A stretch of DNA of 64,000 bases from Drosophila pseudoobscura (GCF_009870125.1 NC_046679.1:10230001-10294000); one strand, 5' to 3'. Positions 1-12,041 are shown, counted from the first letter of the stretch. The notes: generated from the letters alone by a model not told the origin. Numbers and translations: made by a program.

Positions 1-3000
1 AAATAATTTAGCTCCAGACATTTCATTTCATTCAGACATGGCTAAAAAGTTACCAAATTTTAATGAACAAAGTTAAATTATGTTGTATTTCTCTCAGTGT
101 AGGGTAGCCTACGTAATATCCGACTTGTTTGTCGGCAGGCTCCATCTTGGAATTGAAGCCTACTGGCTAACAAACAATTAAACATTTAGCCAACAGCTGA
201 AGACCCCGCTGGCCACGAGACAGATGGATAGAGAGAGAGAGCCCCAGCCCGAGAGCTGCGTTTCCGCATAGTTGAGCCATCAATGTCGGCCACAAGCTTG
301 AAATTTTAATGAGTTCTTAAAGTGCAGATTAGCCTCTCCGGGGCCCACGCTTCCACGCTCCCTTCCCCGAAACGGAAACTAGGTTGCGGCATGCCCCAGC
401 GCAGCCTTACACTCTATTAACCCACATTTTGGCCAGGCCAGCGGAGTAAATGAAATGGAAAATTCCCATTCATTCTGCTGCAGTCGGAGGATACCTCAAT
501 ATCTTCATTTCCGGCGAATGCTCATTTCTATATGCATTTGTCAGAGCAGCAGCAAGAAATGGTGTAAATACTCGTAATTAAAACAATATTTGATAAGTTT
601 TTTATGGAATGGCAGAGGAGAAGGCAAACGCAGAGGGAGAGGGAGGGGGGAGCGAGCGAGTGGAACAGGTCCTGCCAACTTTCGTTGGCCACAAACTACT
701 GCAAACTAATTTAAAAAGTTTCCTCGGTTTTTCTGCACGGCACTGATAGTGCACATCAGGGGTATATTGGTACCTGTGCAGATTTATGCAACAAGCTGAA
801 AAACTAGAGAGTTCCCCAAACCATAAATAATCCATTTAGCCTTGCATATTACTTATCGGATGGTACATAAAACCTGGATTTCGGAGAGCATTAGAGATAC
901 ACTCATGAAGATTAAGTTTGTTTCAAACTTGCGACATACAGATGCCGATCTGTAGTGGGGGAAATTGAGTAAGACTAGTCTTCAGACACAGCTTTCTCGG
1001 ATTCGGAACAAGATTTGAAGATTTTGAACCGATAGCTCTGCAGCGGGTATCCCTATAGTCGACTCTAGGTCGTTCTGGCTTCTTTGTTTTTCGGTTTTTG
1101 TTCTGCCACCCCAAAAATTCATTTACTGAAAAGTGGCACTTGCTCTACCTTCCGGTTATGTGTTGGTGTTGACGGACAAGTTTCGCAAGAAATGCAATTA
1201 ACTTGCAGCTGGCATCGCATCGGTAGCCTTTGCCTTGACAAATTGCTCCACGAATTTCCCAGCAACGCAAACATTTGGCAGATAATTTGTACTTATTGAA
1301 CATTTCCCAAAATTACGTTTGCGTAGAGTTTTTTCAAAGTTTTTCCCGCTGCTTGAAGCGTGCTCAATTAAATTAAATTCTTCGCATTGTCGAAAACACT
1401 TAACGAGTAAGTACCTCTAATACCAGCAATTACAGAAACTATTACCAGAACTATTACATGCATAAATATACATACAACCATGGAATGGAGACCAGAACCT
1501 TCAAAGAAAGTCCTCAGAGTGAAACTTTTCAAAATAAGACAAAAACAACGGAAACTTTTTAAAGTCAATCAATTACGTTTTGAGATGTGAGAAAAGTTCA
1601 TTATCCTTCTCATGGTTTGACCTCAATCGCAGAGCCGCCAAGGAAAAGCGGGCCCCATGCCGAAACGGAAAAAGAGCACGAACGCGGAAAAAAACTATCC
1701 AGCCTATTTATAACAAACTATATACCCACTCACAGCCATAGTCGTAAAAATTTTGTCGTGCGAGAGCCATTCATGGAGACAAAACCATAGCGCAGCTATG
1801 GGGGAAAGTGGGGGCTAGAGCCGGCGGAAATCTCATGCGGCCACTCAACCAGGGTCGCCGAAGCCGAACAGCGAATGAATTATTTGAATGATGGCCATAT
1901 GTCAAAATTGGCCAAAGCCAACGATTAATCCTTGGCGAGGAAAATAAGTATACGAACTTAAATAGGTTTTCTTTAAGATGCCAGCAGAAGCGAAGGCCAA
2001 ATCTAGGGCGGGTCTGCTAAATCATAGGATCTTATAACAAAAAATGTATATGGGATAGTTAGAATCCACATGGTTAAGGACTCCAGAGGACTCGCATCAT
2101 TTAACAAGACCCTATAACTAAGCTGCTATTGATTGATTTTGTTATTCCTGTCGTTCGGCGCGTGACTTCCGATCATTGCAGAAGGAGCAGAGCAAAAGGT
2201 TAGGCCCGTCATAAATACAAACAAAATGCGTGGGAAACAACAAAAACGTGGGCAAAATTAAACGTCAACGGAATTCAATCAGAAGTAAATGTCATTGAGC
2301 AGTGCGAGGGAGTCGGAGAGAGGCGTGGGAGAGAGACGGCAGCCACTGTTATAGTAGTATGAATATGTATGTACAATGTTTACACCTACACACGCGCTAA
2401 CACACGAACGCCAAACGGTAAGCACACCGCTCTTCTTCTGCCTCTGCCTCTGCTTCTGCTCTTCGTGCTACCCTGCCTCTGGTCTTCCTACATCTCCTGG
2501 GCACTGCAGAGCCCCTGCTTCTCCTCCCTGTGCTCCAGTTCCAGTTTCAGGGGCCATTTACATACTGCTTTACCAACTTACCTCTCGCTCTAAAGTGCTT
2601 TATGTGCGAGTGTAGTATAATGGGTGTGATTGTGTTAGTATTCGCGCCCAAATGCAGTTGATTTGATTTATTAACCAATTAGAGGGCCTTCGTTTATGCA
2701 CTTTACAGTCCGCTTAGCAGTTTTTTATGCGAATTTCATTTTCATTCAACGTTTCGATTACTCTCATTTGCATATCTGCATGCTCGTACGTGTACATACA
2801 CATGTGTGCATGCATGTGTCCGCGTGTATGTATGTTTGATGGGTTGCTTTTTCCCCTCATCGATAAGCTCCTCTTACACTTTTACTTTTCACTGCGGACC
2901 CTTTTCCACACTTCCCCTTCTGCGAGAGGTCCTGCGAGTTTTGTATTGCACTTTTGTCACTTTACTTTTCATTTTCATTTAGGAAAAACTCTTTTGTCAC

Positions 3001-4120
3001 TCGCGAACTTCGTTTTTTTTTTGCGTTTTTATGGGGCCCAATGAAAATTTTCACGCAGCAGCAGGCGGCTGCTGCCTAGCGCTCGCTGTTGGGGAAAAAC
3101 ATTTGGTGTAGAGCAAAATTTTCCGTGAGCACGCTTCATGACTTTTTTTCATTAATTTTTTTTTTCTTTCCGTACCCACCGTTTGAGGAGTCCAGTAGTC
3201 GCCCAGTACGGTGGCTCCCCGCTCGTATGGGGAAAAATGTTACACTTTTTGTATCGGATTTATCACTGGACTGGATATGGATGGGGGAAAACGAAACGAA
3301 ACGGGACTTTGTACGGGATGCGAACCTTTTTTGCTGCTTCTGGTGCTTCTTCTTGCTCACTGCTGGTGCTTTTTCAGGTCGCCTATGCCAAGTTTCCTCT
3401 TCCACGTTTCCTCTGGCGAATTCACATAAATGCATAGAGTTTACACTAGGCTACGGCTACGAGTTGTACATAATATCGAAACTAAGCTACATATATTACG
3501 CGCGAGTTTAGTTAACAACTGCTTTTCACAAAAAAATTCAATTTAATTCCATTTAGAAGCACAATTTTTTCGGATAGCAGTTGGGCTCTTGTTCTGTTGG
3601 TGCGAAAACCGAAAAGTGGGTCATCTCGGTCGCGCTGCTCGGCTGGTTTGTACTCTGATTTCTGCCCGACTGCCTGCCCGGAGTGGCCCAGTGTGCACGG
3701 CAAATCGATTTTTCTGTCAAATGACACTGAAAAATGGGCAATTTTCTCCGCACTTTGGCGTTGGCGCTCTCTCTCTCTCTCTCTCTCCCCTTTTGGGGTT
3801 GAAACTGTTAACGTTCTGCCACTGTTAAGGCTAACAGCCGCAGCTAACACAAGAGATTCCTACTATAGGGGTAGTCATTTTTTAGGCACAAAAGAAAGTA
3901 ATTTCTACAATTTCTTACGAACGGATAGGTCAAAAGTAGTCTAAAATATTAAAAATAATCCCACAAATCCCAAATTAAACTAAATAAAAAAACGTTCTGT
4001 AGTAAGCACAATACATCAAAAACTATAAACCACTATCCTTGTACAGATGATCCATTTTTTCAGCTCCATCCTTTCGTGTGCAACGATCTTTGACCCATAG
4101 TAACACGAAACAAAAAGTTT
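1..4120. other. Non-coding stretch, no gene recognised
   Basis: No open frame here has the look of a fly protein: the longer ones are low-complexity Leu/Ser/Cys translations of CT-rich or T-rich DNA. The stretch holds GT/CA-rich microsatellite (about 2786-2836), a CT dinucleotide run (about 3767-3788) and oligo-T tracts (about 3015 and 3158). It is probably intergenic or regulatory DNA, or an intron of a gene lying to the left. I saw no splice-bounded exon that I could defend. Confidence 0.5.
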
Positions 4121-4124
4121 CCTC

Positions 4125-5011
4125 TTGGAATATAAATACATTTATTTGTCGTTTTTGTTTTTGTTATTTCTACATTATGAGTTTTTGTTTTATTTGTTTC
4201 TTTTCGTTTTTGTATAACATTTTTTAAATAAAATAATTTTCGTTCATTATCCTGTTGATAGTTTGCCTCTCGGCCACCTACTCTACTGTCTTTCGCTACC
4301 GCATTTTCAAATCAAACATATCATCAAGTAAATGATTATTATTATGTATAGTTGTTCAATTTCAAACTCTAACAATTAAAAACAGTTAAAAATTCAAGGG
4401 TTATTCATCGTCTTGTTCTTCTCTGGTCTACATACATTTCCTGTGTCGCTCTCATTTTTCACTAATTTTAAATTTATTCGTAGGCGCTTTTCCTAAACAA
4501 AAGCAAACAAACGGCTGCAGTTGTTGTTGTTAACAGAAAAAGAATGAATTATTTACAATAAATTGTAAACGAGAAAAATAAACAACACATGCACACAGTC
4601 GTCCTCTCCATCAAATAGTTTCTCTTTGTCAATCATAAATTACAATCAATGCTTGGGGCCTTTGCATTTTTAAGCATTGGGTTTAGTCTCCGATTAGTGG
4701 TTACATATCCATATACATACATACATATATATATATGGTGTACATTAGGATTAGGCTTAACTAGATAGTTGCAACAGATTTTCGTTTAAACATTTAACTC
4801 GGACTGCTTTTGTTTCGGGCTCTTTTTGGGGCGAAGGAGTGTGTGTAATATTTGTGTGCTTGCATTTCATGCATATGAAATGCATATGCGCTTATCTCTT
4901 TCTCGATTTTATTTGATTTGTGTGTGTGTGTGTGTGGGTGTAGTTAAATGGTTATTTAAACATAAATTTAAAATGCCACTAAGGTTTGTCATAATTCAAA
5001 CATTTAATTTT
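4125..5011 (-). other. Ccm3: Probable 3' UTR of Ccm3
   Basis: The region follows the Ccm3 stop codon on the minus strand and is T/A-rich on both strands with no coding frame. Read on the minus strand, an AATAAA signal lies at about 4141-4146, just before the sequence character changes. A GT-repeat (about 4918-4940) and an AT-repeat (about 4722-4736) lie inside. The extent is inferred from the poly(A) signal only. Confidence 0.4.
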
Positions 5012-6393
5012 CTACTCGCATTTGCTCTTAACTGTCAGCATTATTTGATTCGTTTGCCGTATTAGAAAAAGTGCACTTATGAATACTGCATTCGGTCTGG
5101 AAATAGAAGAAAACATTGATGGTTGATTAGTGCGGGGGCATATCCTCTTCATACTCTACTATTCTGAATCGATTATCTGGACAGGGTCCGGAAAAGGTCA
5201 CCAGTACCGACAGGGGACAGGCCAATTATCTCAAGGCCGGTTAGCATTAGTGCCTAATCGAAACCTTTACAGTTCGATTTGCAATTTAAAGTAAATGCCC
5301 CACCCCCACCCCACTCGTAGAAGAGTTACTCCATTCCATTCCAACAGCTGATAAACATAAACCCGGAACGCCTATGGCATGACATCATTCTTACGGTTGG
5401 CCCGAAACGATAAGAAACCAGATATGAGACGATTAAAGAAACCGGCTGGCTATCAGACAGGCGGGTAAAATTCGCTCGCAGCCCCTTACAGAAATGATAC
5501 ATAGACAAAGTGTCTTTGTCACAACACTTACTGTCCTTCTTTGAAGTACTCCTTCAGCGTTGTGCTGAACTTCTTGGAATATTTGACAAACTCTTTCTTC
5601 CGCTGCTCCACAGCCTGCTTGCCCGTAACGCCCGGTATGAACGAGCCGATCTCGTTGACCACATCGAGCAATTTCTTTATGGCGCTGGCGATTTCCCTGC
5701 AAGCAGATGGATGATTCACAATTAAACAGCGTGACGATAGATAGATACGAGTAGGTACTCACTTAATGGTCTCCAGAAAGGTCTTCCTATCGTTAATCTC
5801 GTCGGGTATGCGACTGAGGATCACCTTGAGGGCCACTGACTTGCGGTTCAGCTCCTGGAAGGGCTCCTCGGTGCGTGTCAAGCGGTATTCATTAACTGCG
5901 ATAAATATATAAATATAAACGTGAGAACAAACACAAAAGGTGAATGCACACACAAGCACAAGCACAGGCGCATGGGTATGGGTATGGTATTGGTGTATGC
6001 AAGTGCATTCAATTGTTTGCATTGTTCGACTTACGGTCTGCTTCTGTAATGTTGCCCTGCAATCGCAAGACGGCCTCATTCAGGTTGACATTTAGATCAG
6101 CACGTCGCACGATCGTCGCAACGAGGTCGTAGCAAAACCCCGGATTGTTCTGCTCCGATTTAAGTATGGCCGAGCGCAGAGATTGAGCTGCGCCAACATC
6201 GCGTCGCTCCAGCTGAAAATTAAGTTAAATACACGTTTATGCAACATCCGTAAATCTGGCAATCCGCCCCCCAGTTTCCACTAACTGGCATGGCGTTGTT
6301 TGGCCGTTTGGGTTTTCATACCTGTGAGAAAATAGGCCGCAGTATAACGGGCAGAACGAGAGACGAAGTTGGCTCACGCTCGCCCATGGTCAT
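5012..6393 (-). CDS. Ccm3: Cerebral cavernous malformation 3 / PDCD10 homologue
   Basis: Five coding exons on the minus strand: 6322-6393, 6035-6212, 5763-5895, 5532-5696 and 5012-5096, giving 210 residues (human PDCD10 has 212). All junctions have GT/AG ends and compatible phases. The N-terminal part ([12 protein letters not shown]) matches the PDCD10 dimerisation region, and the C-terminal part ([12 protein letters not shown]...LKEYFKEGQ, then [17 protein letters not shown] from the last exon) matches the FAT-homology helices. PDCD10/CCM3 is a scaffold that binds GCKIII kinases (Wheezy/MST-type) and the STRIPAK complex; in flies it acts in tracheal tube growth. The last exon is only 85 bp, and reading through the exon 4 donor meets a TAA at once, so a single-frame call would lose the last 28 residues. 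A second in-frame ATG lies two codons downstream of the chosen start. Confidence 0.9.
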
Positions 6394-6750
6394 TTCTATG
6401 TACTTCGTCTATTGCCTACGTCCGATCTGGCTGCAACCTATTGCGTTGCGTTGATGGTACTTCCTATGTCGACTGGCGCATGCTGCACTTTTCTTCAATG
6501 GTTCCGTTATCTGGGCCACGCTCTGCACTCGCACGACTTGCACAAATTAAATTAAAAAATTAACAAAAATTGTTCACAACAAAATGGGCACAGTGTTGCC
6601 AACAATGCACTCGAGCTGGTATATCGGTCACTCGATATATCGATTGCACTCGTGCTCCTAGTGATGTGCGGTCATAAACAGCTGATCGGCATCGGTTGGT
6701 TGACCCACCGCTAGTACGCCTACAACAATATATTTGTTTATAAACAAAAA
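6394..6750. promoter_or_regulatory. Bidirectional promoter between Ccm3 and the CutC gene
   Basis: The two start codons lie 357 bp apart and point away from each other. The interval holds a DRE-like core (ATATCGAT, about 6635-6642) next to a second TATCGGTCA-like copy, and an AACAGCTGAT E-box around 6678, which equals the Drosophila core-promoter motif AWCAGCTGWT. No TATA box stands out. DRE and E-box motifs are typical of broadly expressed fly promoters. Shared use is inferred from the spacing. Confidence 0.6.
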
Positions 6751-7530
6751 ATGTCAGGACATGACATAAAACTGGAGGTTTGCGTGGACTCGATTGGTTC
6801 AGCATTTGCCGCCGAGGTTGGAGGTGCCTCGCGCATAGAGCTGTGCTCGGCACTGGGCGAGGGCGGCCTCACACCCACCGTGGGTACGCTGAAAACGCTG
6901 AAGGACTCGTTTACGCTGCCCATATTTTGCATGCTGCGACCCCGACGTGGCACAGACTTCCTGTACAGCGAGGAGGAAATGCAGGCCATTCTCACGGACA
7001 TGGCCCTGCTGCGAGAGCATGGCGCCGACGGCTTTGTTTTTGGCGCCCTCAACACAGATCGCACCATCGACGCCAACAAGTGCCGGCAAGTGATGCAGCA
7101 ATCTGGTGGCTTGCCCGTGACCTTTCACCGGGCCTTTGATCTCACCGACCAGAAGCGTATGCACGAACATGTCGAATTGCTGCGGGAGCTGGGCTTTCAG
7201 CGTATCCTGAGCAGCGGTTTCCGGCCATCGGCAGCCGAGGGAGCCGATTGTCTCGCTCAGTTGATCGCCAAACATCATAGGGACATCATCATAATGCCTG
7301 GAGCTGGCATCAAAGTGGCCAATCTAGAGGAGATCCTGACAGTCAGTCGGTGCCTCGAGTTCCACGCCTCTGCCATGGACACGGCCGGCGAGGACTATAC
7401 AGCGCCCACTACCACACGCATGGAATGTGATGTGACGATGGGCAAACAGGACATCGACCCCTACTACGGCACCAACTCGAATGTGGTGCGCAAAATGGTA
7501 ACCATAGCCAATGCCATGAGTTGTCGATGA
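6751..7530 (+). CDS. CutC family copper homeostasis protein
   Basis: Single-exon gene of 259 residues. The N-terminal block KLEVCVDSIGSAFAAEVGGA followed by SRIELCSALGEGGLTPT is the CutC signature (LEVCV...A..GGA.RIELC..L..GG.TPS), and FCMLRPRRGTDFLYS, VFGALN, VTFHRAFD and ILSSG follow in the family order, as in a TIM-barrel protein. CutC proteins were linked to copper tolerance in bacteria; the animal proteins bind Cu(I) and are cytosolic or nuclear, but the biochemical role is unsettled. The start ATG is preceded by AAAA, a good fly context, and the next gene begins about 250 bp beyond the stop. Codon use is strongly GC-ending, as in neighbouring housekeeping genes. Confidence 0.93.
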   Translation: MSGHDIKLEVCVDSIGSAFAAEVGGASRIELCSALGEGGLTPTVGTLKTLKDSFTLPIFCMLRPRRGTDFLYSEEEMQAILTDMALLREHGADGFVFGALNTDRTIDANKCRQVMQQSGGLPVTFHRAFDLTDQKRMHEHVELLRELGFQRILSSGFRPSAAEGADCLAQLIAKHHRDIIIMPGAGIKVANLEEILTVSRCLEFHASAMDTAGEDYTAPTTTRMECDVTMGKQDIDPYYGTNSNVVRKMVTIANAMSCR

Positions 7531-7786
7531 GGATAGGAGCATAAGAGGATGGTGCATGGTGTTGGCTAGCTTTAAGTTAATTTTCTATCGCCAGACTGAC
7601 AAATGTTGTGCATCAGGTTCATCAATATAATTCGGAATTGATAGAGATCCCAGCTCTCAGTTTGTGAAATTCGTATGGTAGTCTTTTTACTAAAACTCAA
7701 ATCAAAAGCAATATAAAAATTAAGGGAAATTTCCTAGTAAATTTTAGATCAACCTGCGGACCAGCACCACCATCGAAGACGTAGTC

Positions 7787-8983
7787 ATGAGTGAACATAA
7801 AAAGAAGAAGACCACATCAACGAAAAGTAAAACGGACTTTGGACGACAGGTGGACAGCATGCAGAATGTGTTGCAAAGGGTCGAAATGTATGGGAACAAG
7901 CTTAGCGATCAGATTCACAATATCAAGAAGCTAGTGCGGACCAATCAAAATGTCGTGGCCCAGCTGAGGGCCAACGAGAAGACTCTCAAGTCGCTAATCG
8001 AAGAAAGACGGAGACCAGACCAATCAACCATCAAACCATCAATCAAACCAAACCGTGCGGTCAAGGCGCTCCCCAACGGAAATGGTGCCTGTGAACAAGG
8101 ACCTGGAAAGCAACTCCTGAAGACAAAATCTGTAAGGGTCGTAAACGGGTCCTCCGAAGAAAGAGCTCTAGCGCGACTCCTTGGCGTAAAAACAAAACCT
8201 GTCTTGAATGAAAATGGTGCCTTAGAGCGAAGACCGAGGACAAAGTCCGTATTGAGCGAATATGGTTGCTGCGAAAAAAGAGCTTCAACGCAACTCCTTG
8301 GCATGACTAGAAAATCTGTCTGGCAGGAAAATGGTGCCTGTGAACGAAGAGCTTCAGCGCAACTCCTTGGCGTGCGAAAAAGGATGAATTCTATTGATCA
8401 AGAAATGGAACGTTTGCGCGCGCCTCGGTCTTGCTTTCCAATCAAAATGAGCCCACATCGTGAGGCTTGCAAGGCGGCCACATTTGAGAAAATATGCTGG
8501 ACCCAATGCAAGCCCACGACGGAGGGCTATTTGCCGCAAAAAGAAGCCAAGGCGGCCGGATGTTCCACTGACGTATCATGGGACAGACAAGCGCTGTATA
8601 AATCACTCCAAATTGACTTGGATAATCGACAGAGGGGAGGCCGCGATGCTCCTGCTCCGGCGTCGTTGTATTCCCTAGATGGGGATCTGGTTCGCCATCA
8701 AAAGCTCATTGAAAGGGGTATGTAAATAGAAATCCCTGACTTAAATGACTCCTAAGACTATGGCCCATCAGTTGAAAACATTTTGGGGAGCGTTGAAAGT
8801 TTGGAAATCAAAAGCGAGACAGTTTCGGATGTGAAGATTCTTTGTAATCTTGTGAGGAGCGCTCTGATTCAACGGCAGAGGAGCCTTCAGTTTGGCTGCA
8901 AGCAGCCGCGCCGCCGCGAAAACGATTTCAATAAAATCACGTTCTCGAAAGTGTGTCTGACACATAAAAATCCGTACATCTAG
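7787..8983 (+). CDS. Unrecognised coiled-coil protein with internal ~22-residue repeats
   Basis: Two exons, 7787-8717 and 8772-8983, joined over a 54-bp intron (GTATGT donor, CCATCAG acceptor) that keeps the frame and adds 70 residues after what would otherwise be a stop; total about 380 residues. Residues 1-16 are Lys/Thr/Ser-rich and about 17-75 look like a coiled coil (FGRQVDSMQNVLQRVEMYG...). From about 99 to 201 there are five units of 16-23 residues built on NGACERRASAQLLGV followed by K-S/P-V. Units 4 and 5 are nearly identical at DNA level, pointing to recent tandem growth. The C-terminal exon is basic (CKQPRRRE). I do not recognise the family. AT-richer codons than the CutC gene and repeat growth suggest a fast-evolving, perhaps testis-biased gene, which is inference. 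Poly(A) signals lie near 9010. Confidence 0.65.
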
Positions 8984-9059
8984 AAACATTTTGAATCATA
9001 TTTATAAATAATAAATAAATACAACAAATGTAAACTAATCCGATTGTTCCTGCACATGT

Positions 9060-9067
9060 TATCGATA
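9060..9067 (+). promoter_or_regulatory. DRE (TATCGATA) upstream of CCDC149 homologue
   Basis: A perfect TATCGATA palindrome lies about 180 bp before the chosen start codon of the CCDC149-like gene. DREF-bound DREs are typical of constitutive fly promoters. Confidence 0.55.
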
Positions 9068-9246
9068 AACAGCATATGGAGCATACATTTTGGCGCTTTA
9101 AGCGCATGCGCAGGTAAAAATTGATTCATTTCATTCTTGGCTTTGTGTTTGGCCAGAATGGAGCCCTCTGAAGCAAAGATATTGTGATATCTGTAATTCC
9201 AGACAGCCTCGACTTGTATAGTCAATGTCAGACACTTGCAAAACCT

Positions 9247-11300
9247 ATGGAGACATTCAGCATGGACTTGGACTTGGACTTGGATGTGGCCGGCGCCAGT
9301 GGAGGAGCAGTCAGCCAATACGAGCTCTCCTACGGAGACCATATGGACACGTACAACGTTGAGGTAAGACGATCCCTGCCTAAAAATTTACATATGTGAA
9401 AGGTGTTACTGTGTTTTTGCAGACCTCCGCCGTTCATCGTAAGCTGCAGAGCAAAGTAGAGGCATTGAGGATACTGCGGCTGGAGCTGGAGCAATTCCGC
9501 GTGGAACGGGATCAGTATAAGCTGATGGCAGAGACCCTGCAGCTGCGCTACTCTGCCCTGAAACACAATAGCGAACTCGTGACCGTGGGCGGCAACGGAT
9601 GCGGCCCCCTCAGCCAGAACTCGAGTCTTGCTGCACTGCTACACGAGACCCGGGAGCAGAACCTCAAACTAAACACCGAAGTGGAGGGCTTGAAGCAGCG
9701 GCTGAACGAGATTCAGGGAGACATGGAGCTGCTGCGTGAGACAGAAGCCACCAACAAGGCTCGGGTGCAGGCCATGGCCAGCGAGAATGCGGCACGCAAC
9801 AAAGAGGAGCTGCAATGGAGGCGGGAGCGGGCCAACTTCATTTGCCATCTGGAGAATCTGAAGAAGAAAAACGCGCAGCTGGCGTTTGATTTCAAGGCGA
9901 TCATTGACGAAAAGGAGGAACTGATTACAGAGCGGGATGCGTACAAGTGCAAGGCGCATCGCCTAAATCACGAACTATTTGTGGCCCTCAGGGCCAAGAA
10001 AACGCATCCCAAGGTGAGGTTTTTGTTTGGTTCAAGCAATACCAAGTTTTTGCATGGCCAAAAAGAAGTTCGATGTTTTTCGGACTGTATATTGTTCTTA
10101 GATTCTGGGATCGACTCAGCTGCCCAAGGCTGATGCAATATTTTGGTATTTTCGAATCTTAAAACTCATAATGTTTTGCAGCTGCTCGATATTGATGGCG
10201 TATTGTTGGAGAACAAGTACCTGCATGAACGTGTTAAAATCCAGGAGGGCGAGCTGGATCTAACCAAACAGAGCATTTCCAAATATAAGGTAGCAAAACA
10301 AATCACGTAAATTCATCGACTCTGTACTACAATCAACCCCTTTTTAACCTGCCCCTCAGTCCATGTTAGATGCGAAGCGCAAAAAAGGAATTGTGAAACT
10401 TGGCGGCGGCACCAGCACAAACGACGAAACCATATTGAGCCCCAGGCAGGGTAAGCCTCTGTAGCCTTCCTATTACCTCCACTTTAATGCTTTCATTTTT
10501 AGTTAAGACAATTCTGGAAAGCGGCATTGATTTGCCACAGAAAACGGAGACCATACATGACCTGAAATCCTTGTGCTTGGCATTACTCGATAACCTGAAC
10601 GACAAGAACCTGGCTCTAACGCATCAGAAAAAGACCAACAAGTGAGAGATACTCAGAGATAACTATTCAAGAGAATTCCATTCAAAGAACTCTCTATTTC
10701 CACAGAATACTCGCTGGTAAAATGACAGACTTGGAGCAACGCTGGCAGCAACTCCTGGCCGGGGATGCAGATAGTGCTGATGCGGATCAGGAGGATGATG
10801 AGGATTACGGCTATGCCCCCTCGCAGCTCCTGCTCAATGGCTACTGCGCCGCTATGGTTGATGACATAGACATTAGCAGCATTCCGTCCAGTGCTCCAGA
10901 TAATGCTGGCGGCACTCTGACTCCGGAACCGGAGGAACACAACAAGCACAAACCAAGTGACTGCAATGGGATCGAGACGCTGCAGCATTCTGACGATGGC
11001 TTGTCATCGCTGTCAGCTGAATCGGTGGACTCATCCGTCTACGAAGTGGATGTGCAGAGGGAGGACTTCCATAAATCATCGTCGGCCACCACAGACTCCG
11101 GCAACTGTGGCTTTGGCACCCGCAGCAATGGTACGCCGCGCATTTCCAGCGCTGTGGCCCGAGAGCGAATGGAAGATCTTAAGGACTTGCCACCGCATTT
11201 GGCCACCTTGGTGCAGAAGGCACTGCATGAGCTAGACCTGCGCGATTACGAGGCATTGGTCACTATAAGAGCAGAGAATGTGGCCTCTATTATCCATTAG
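9247..11300 (+). CDS. CCDC149 (coiled-coil domain-containing protein 149) homologue
   Basis: Six exons: 9247-9363, 9423-10013, 10182-10289, 10360-10450, 10503-10641 and 10706-11300; every junction has GT/AG ends and phases agree, giving 546 residues. The N-terminal coiled coil (SKVEALRILRLELEQFRVER, then DQYKLMAE) and the central blocks LLDIDGVLLENKYLHERVK and TIHDLKSLCLALLDNLNDKN followed by KTNKILAGKM match vertebrate CCDC149 in order. The family has no established biochemical role; it is almost entirely coiled coil. The C-terminal ~180 residues are acidic and Ser-rich, ending in a short helical segment (HLATLVQKALHELDLRDYEA). The start is chosen at the ATG in frame with exon 1, which encodes a short repeat of Leu-Asp pairs. 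An AATAAA lies at 11528-11533. Confidence 0.88.
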
Positions 11301-11563
11301 TAGCAAAATCTAGTCCCATATTTCTATATATTTTCCCCAAGACAGGACTTTAATAGAACCATATCGTAAATGTTGACAAGATGCCGTTCTATTATTAAAT
11401 ATATATATATTAATATACGCCTACAATTAATATATGTATTAAGGAAGAGAATGTTGGGATCTGCGTTTCCCACCGATTATTAATAGTGTTATTTTCCGCG
11501 GCTTAAATCAAATTGTTATCCTGTTTAAATAAAGAGGGCTTAAGTGGGATAAGTTCGTGCCTC

Positions 11564-11629
11564 ACGGTATATTTTGAAAATGAGACCGTATATTTCGGTA
11601 TATTTCTGAGGGTGAGACCGTATATTTTG
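11564..11629 (+). repeat. Partial copy of dispersed GTATATTT module at the Dpm3 promoter
   Basis: About 66 bp containing ACGGTATATTTTGAAAATGA, then TTCGGTATATTTCTGAGGG and a further GACCGTATATTTT. TTCGGTATATTT fits the Drosophila core-promoter motif KTYRGTATWTTT. The same string order occurs in the longer copies at 25038, 25769 and 32631 (minus). It lies 65-130 bp before the Dpm3 start codon, in gene orientation. Confidence 0.7.
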
Positions 11630-11694
11630 TCGCTTAGTAAAGAACCGCAGAATTAAAAATATTTAATAATAAACATTTAATAATTTAATCAAAT

Positions 11695-12041
11695 ATGACG
11701 AACCTTCAACGCTGGCTTTTTTACGCAACGCTCTTCGCAGTGCCCTACCTCTCTGTAGTGCTGGGCACAGTGCAAACGCAGTTTACGATCAAATATCTGC
11801 TGCACATTCAGCTGTTGCCGCTGCTGCTGCTGGTTCTCTTTGGCGTAAGTGGAGGGAATTCATGGAAGGAATCATAGTTAATTCCCATCTTGTCCAATAA
11901 CCCTAGCTATACTCCGTGTGGACTGTGCTGTACCGGACATTTACCTTCAACGATTGCCCCGAGGCGGCAAAGGAACTGCAGGCTGAGATTCTAGAGGCCC
12001 GCAAAGATTTGATTGCCAAGGGATTTCGGTTTCGCGACTGA
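11695..12041 (+). CDS. Dpm3: Dolichol-phosphate mannosyltransferase subunit 3
   Basis: Two exons, 11695-11844 and 11907-12041, split by a 62-bp intron in phase 0, encode 94 residues (human DPM3 has 92). There are two hydrophobic segments, about residues 7-27 and 33-52, then the family's conserved cytosolic tail TFNDCPEAAKELQAEILEAR and DLIAKGFRF. DPM3 anchors the catalytic subunit DPM1 to the endoplasmic reticulum membrane so that dolichol-phosphate-mannose can be made for N-glycans, GPI anchors and O-mannosylation. The first exon alone would look like an isolated hydrophobic ORF. Its promoter carries the GTATATTT module. Confidence 0.93.

Noticed and set aside
2369-3511. Several overlapping frames with Leu-rich or Phe-rich starts resembling signal peptides
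   Set aside because: They derive from CT-rich and T-rich tracts, overlap in different frames, and have no splice or family support.
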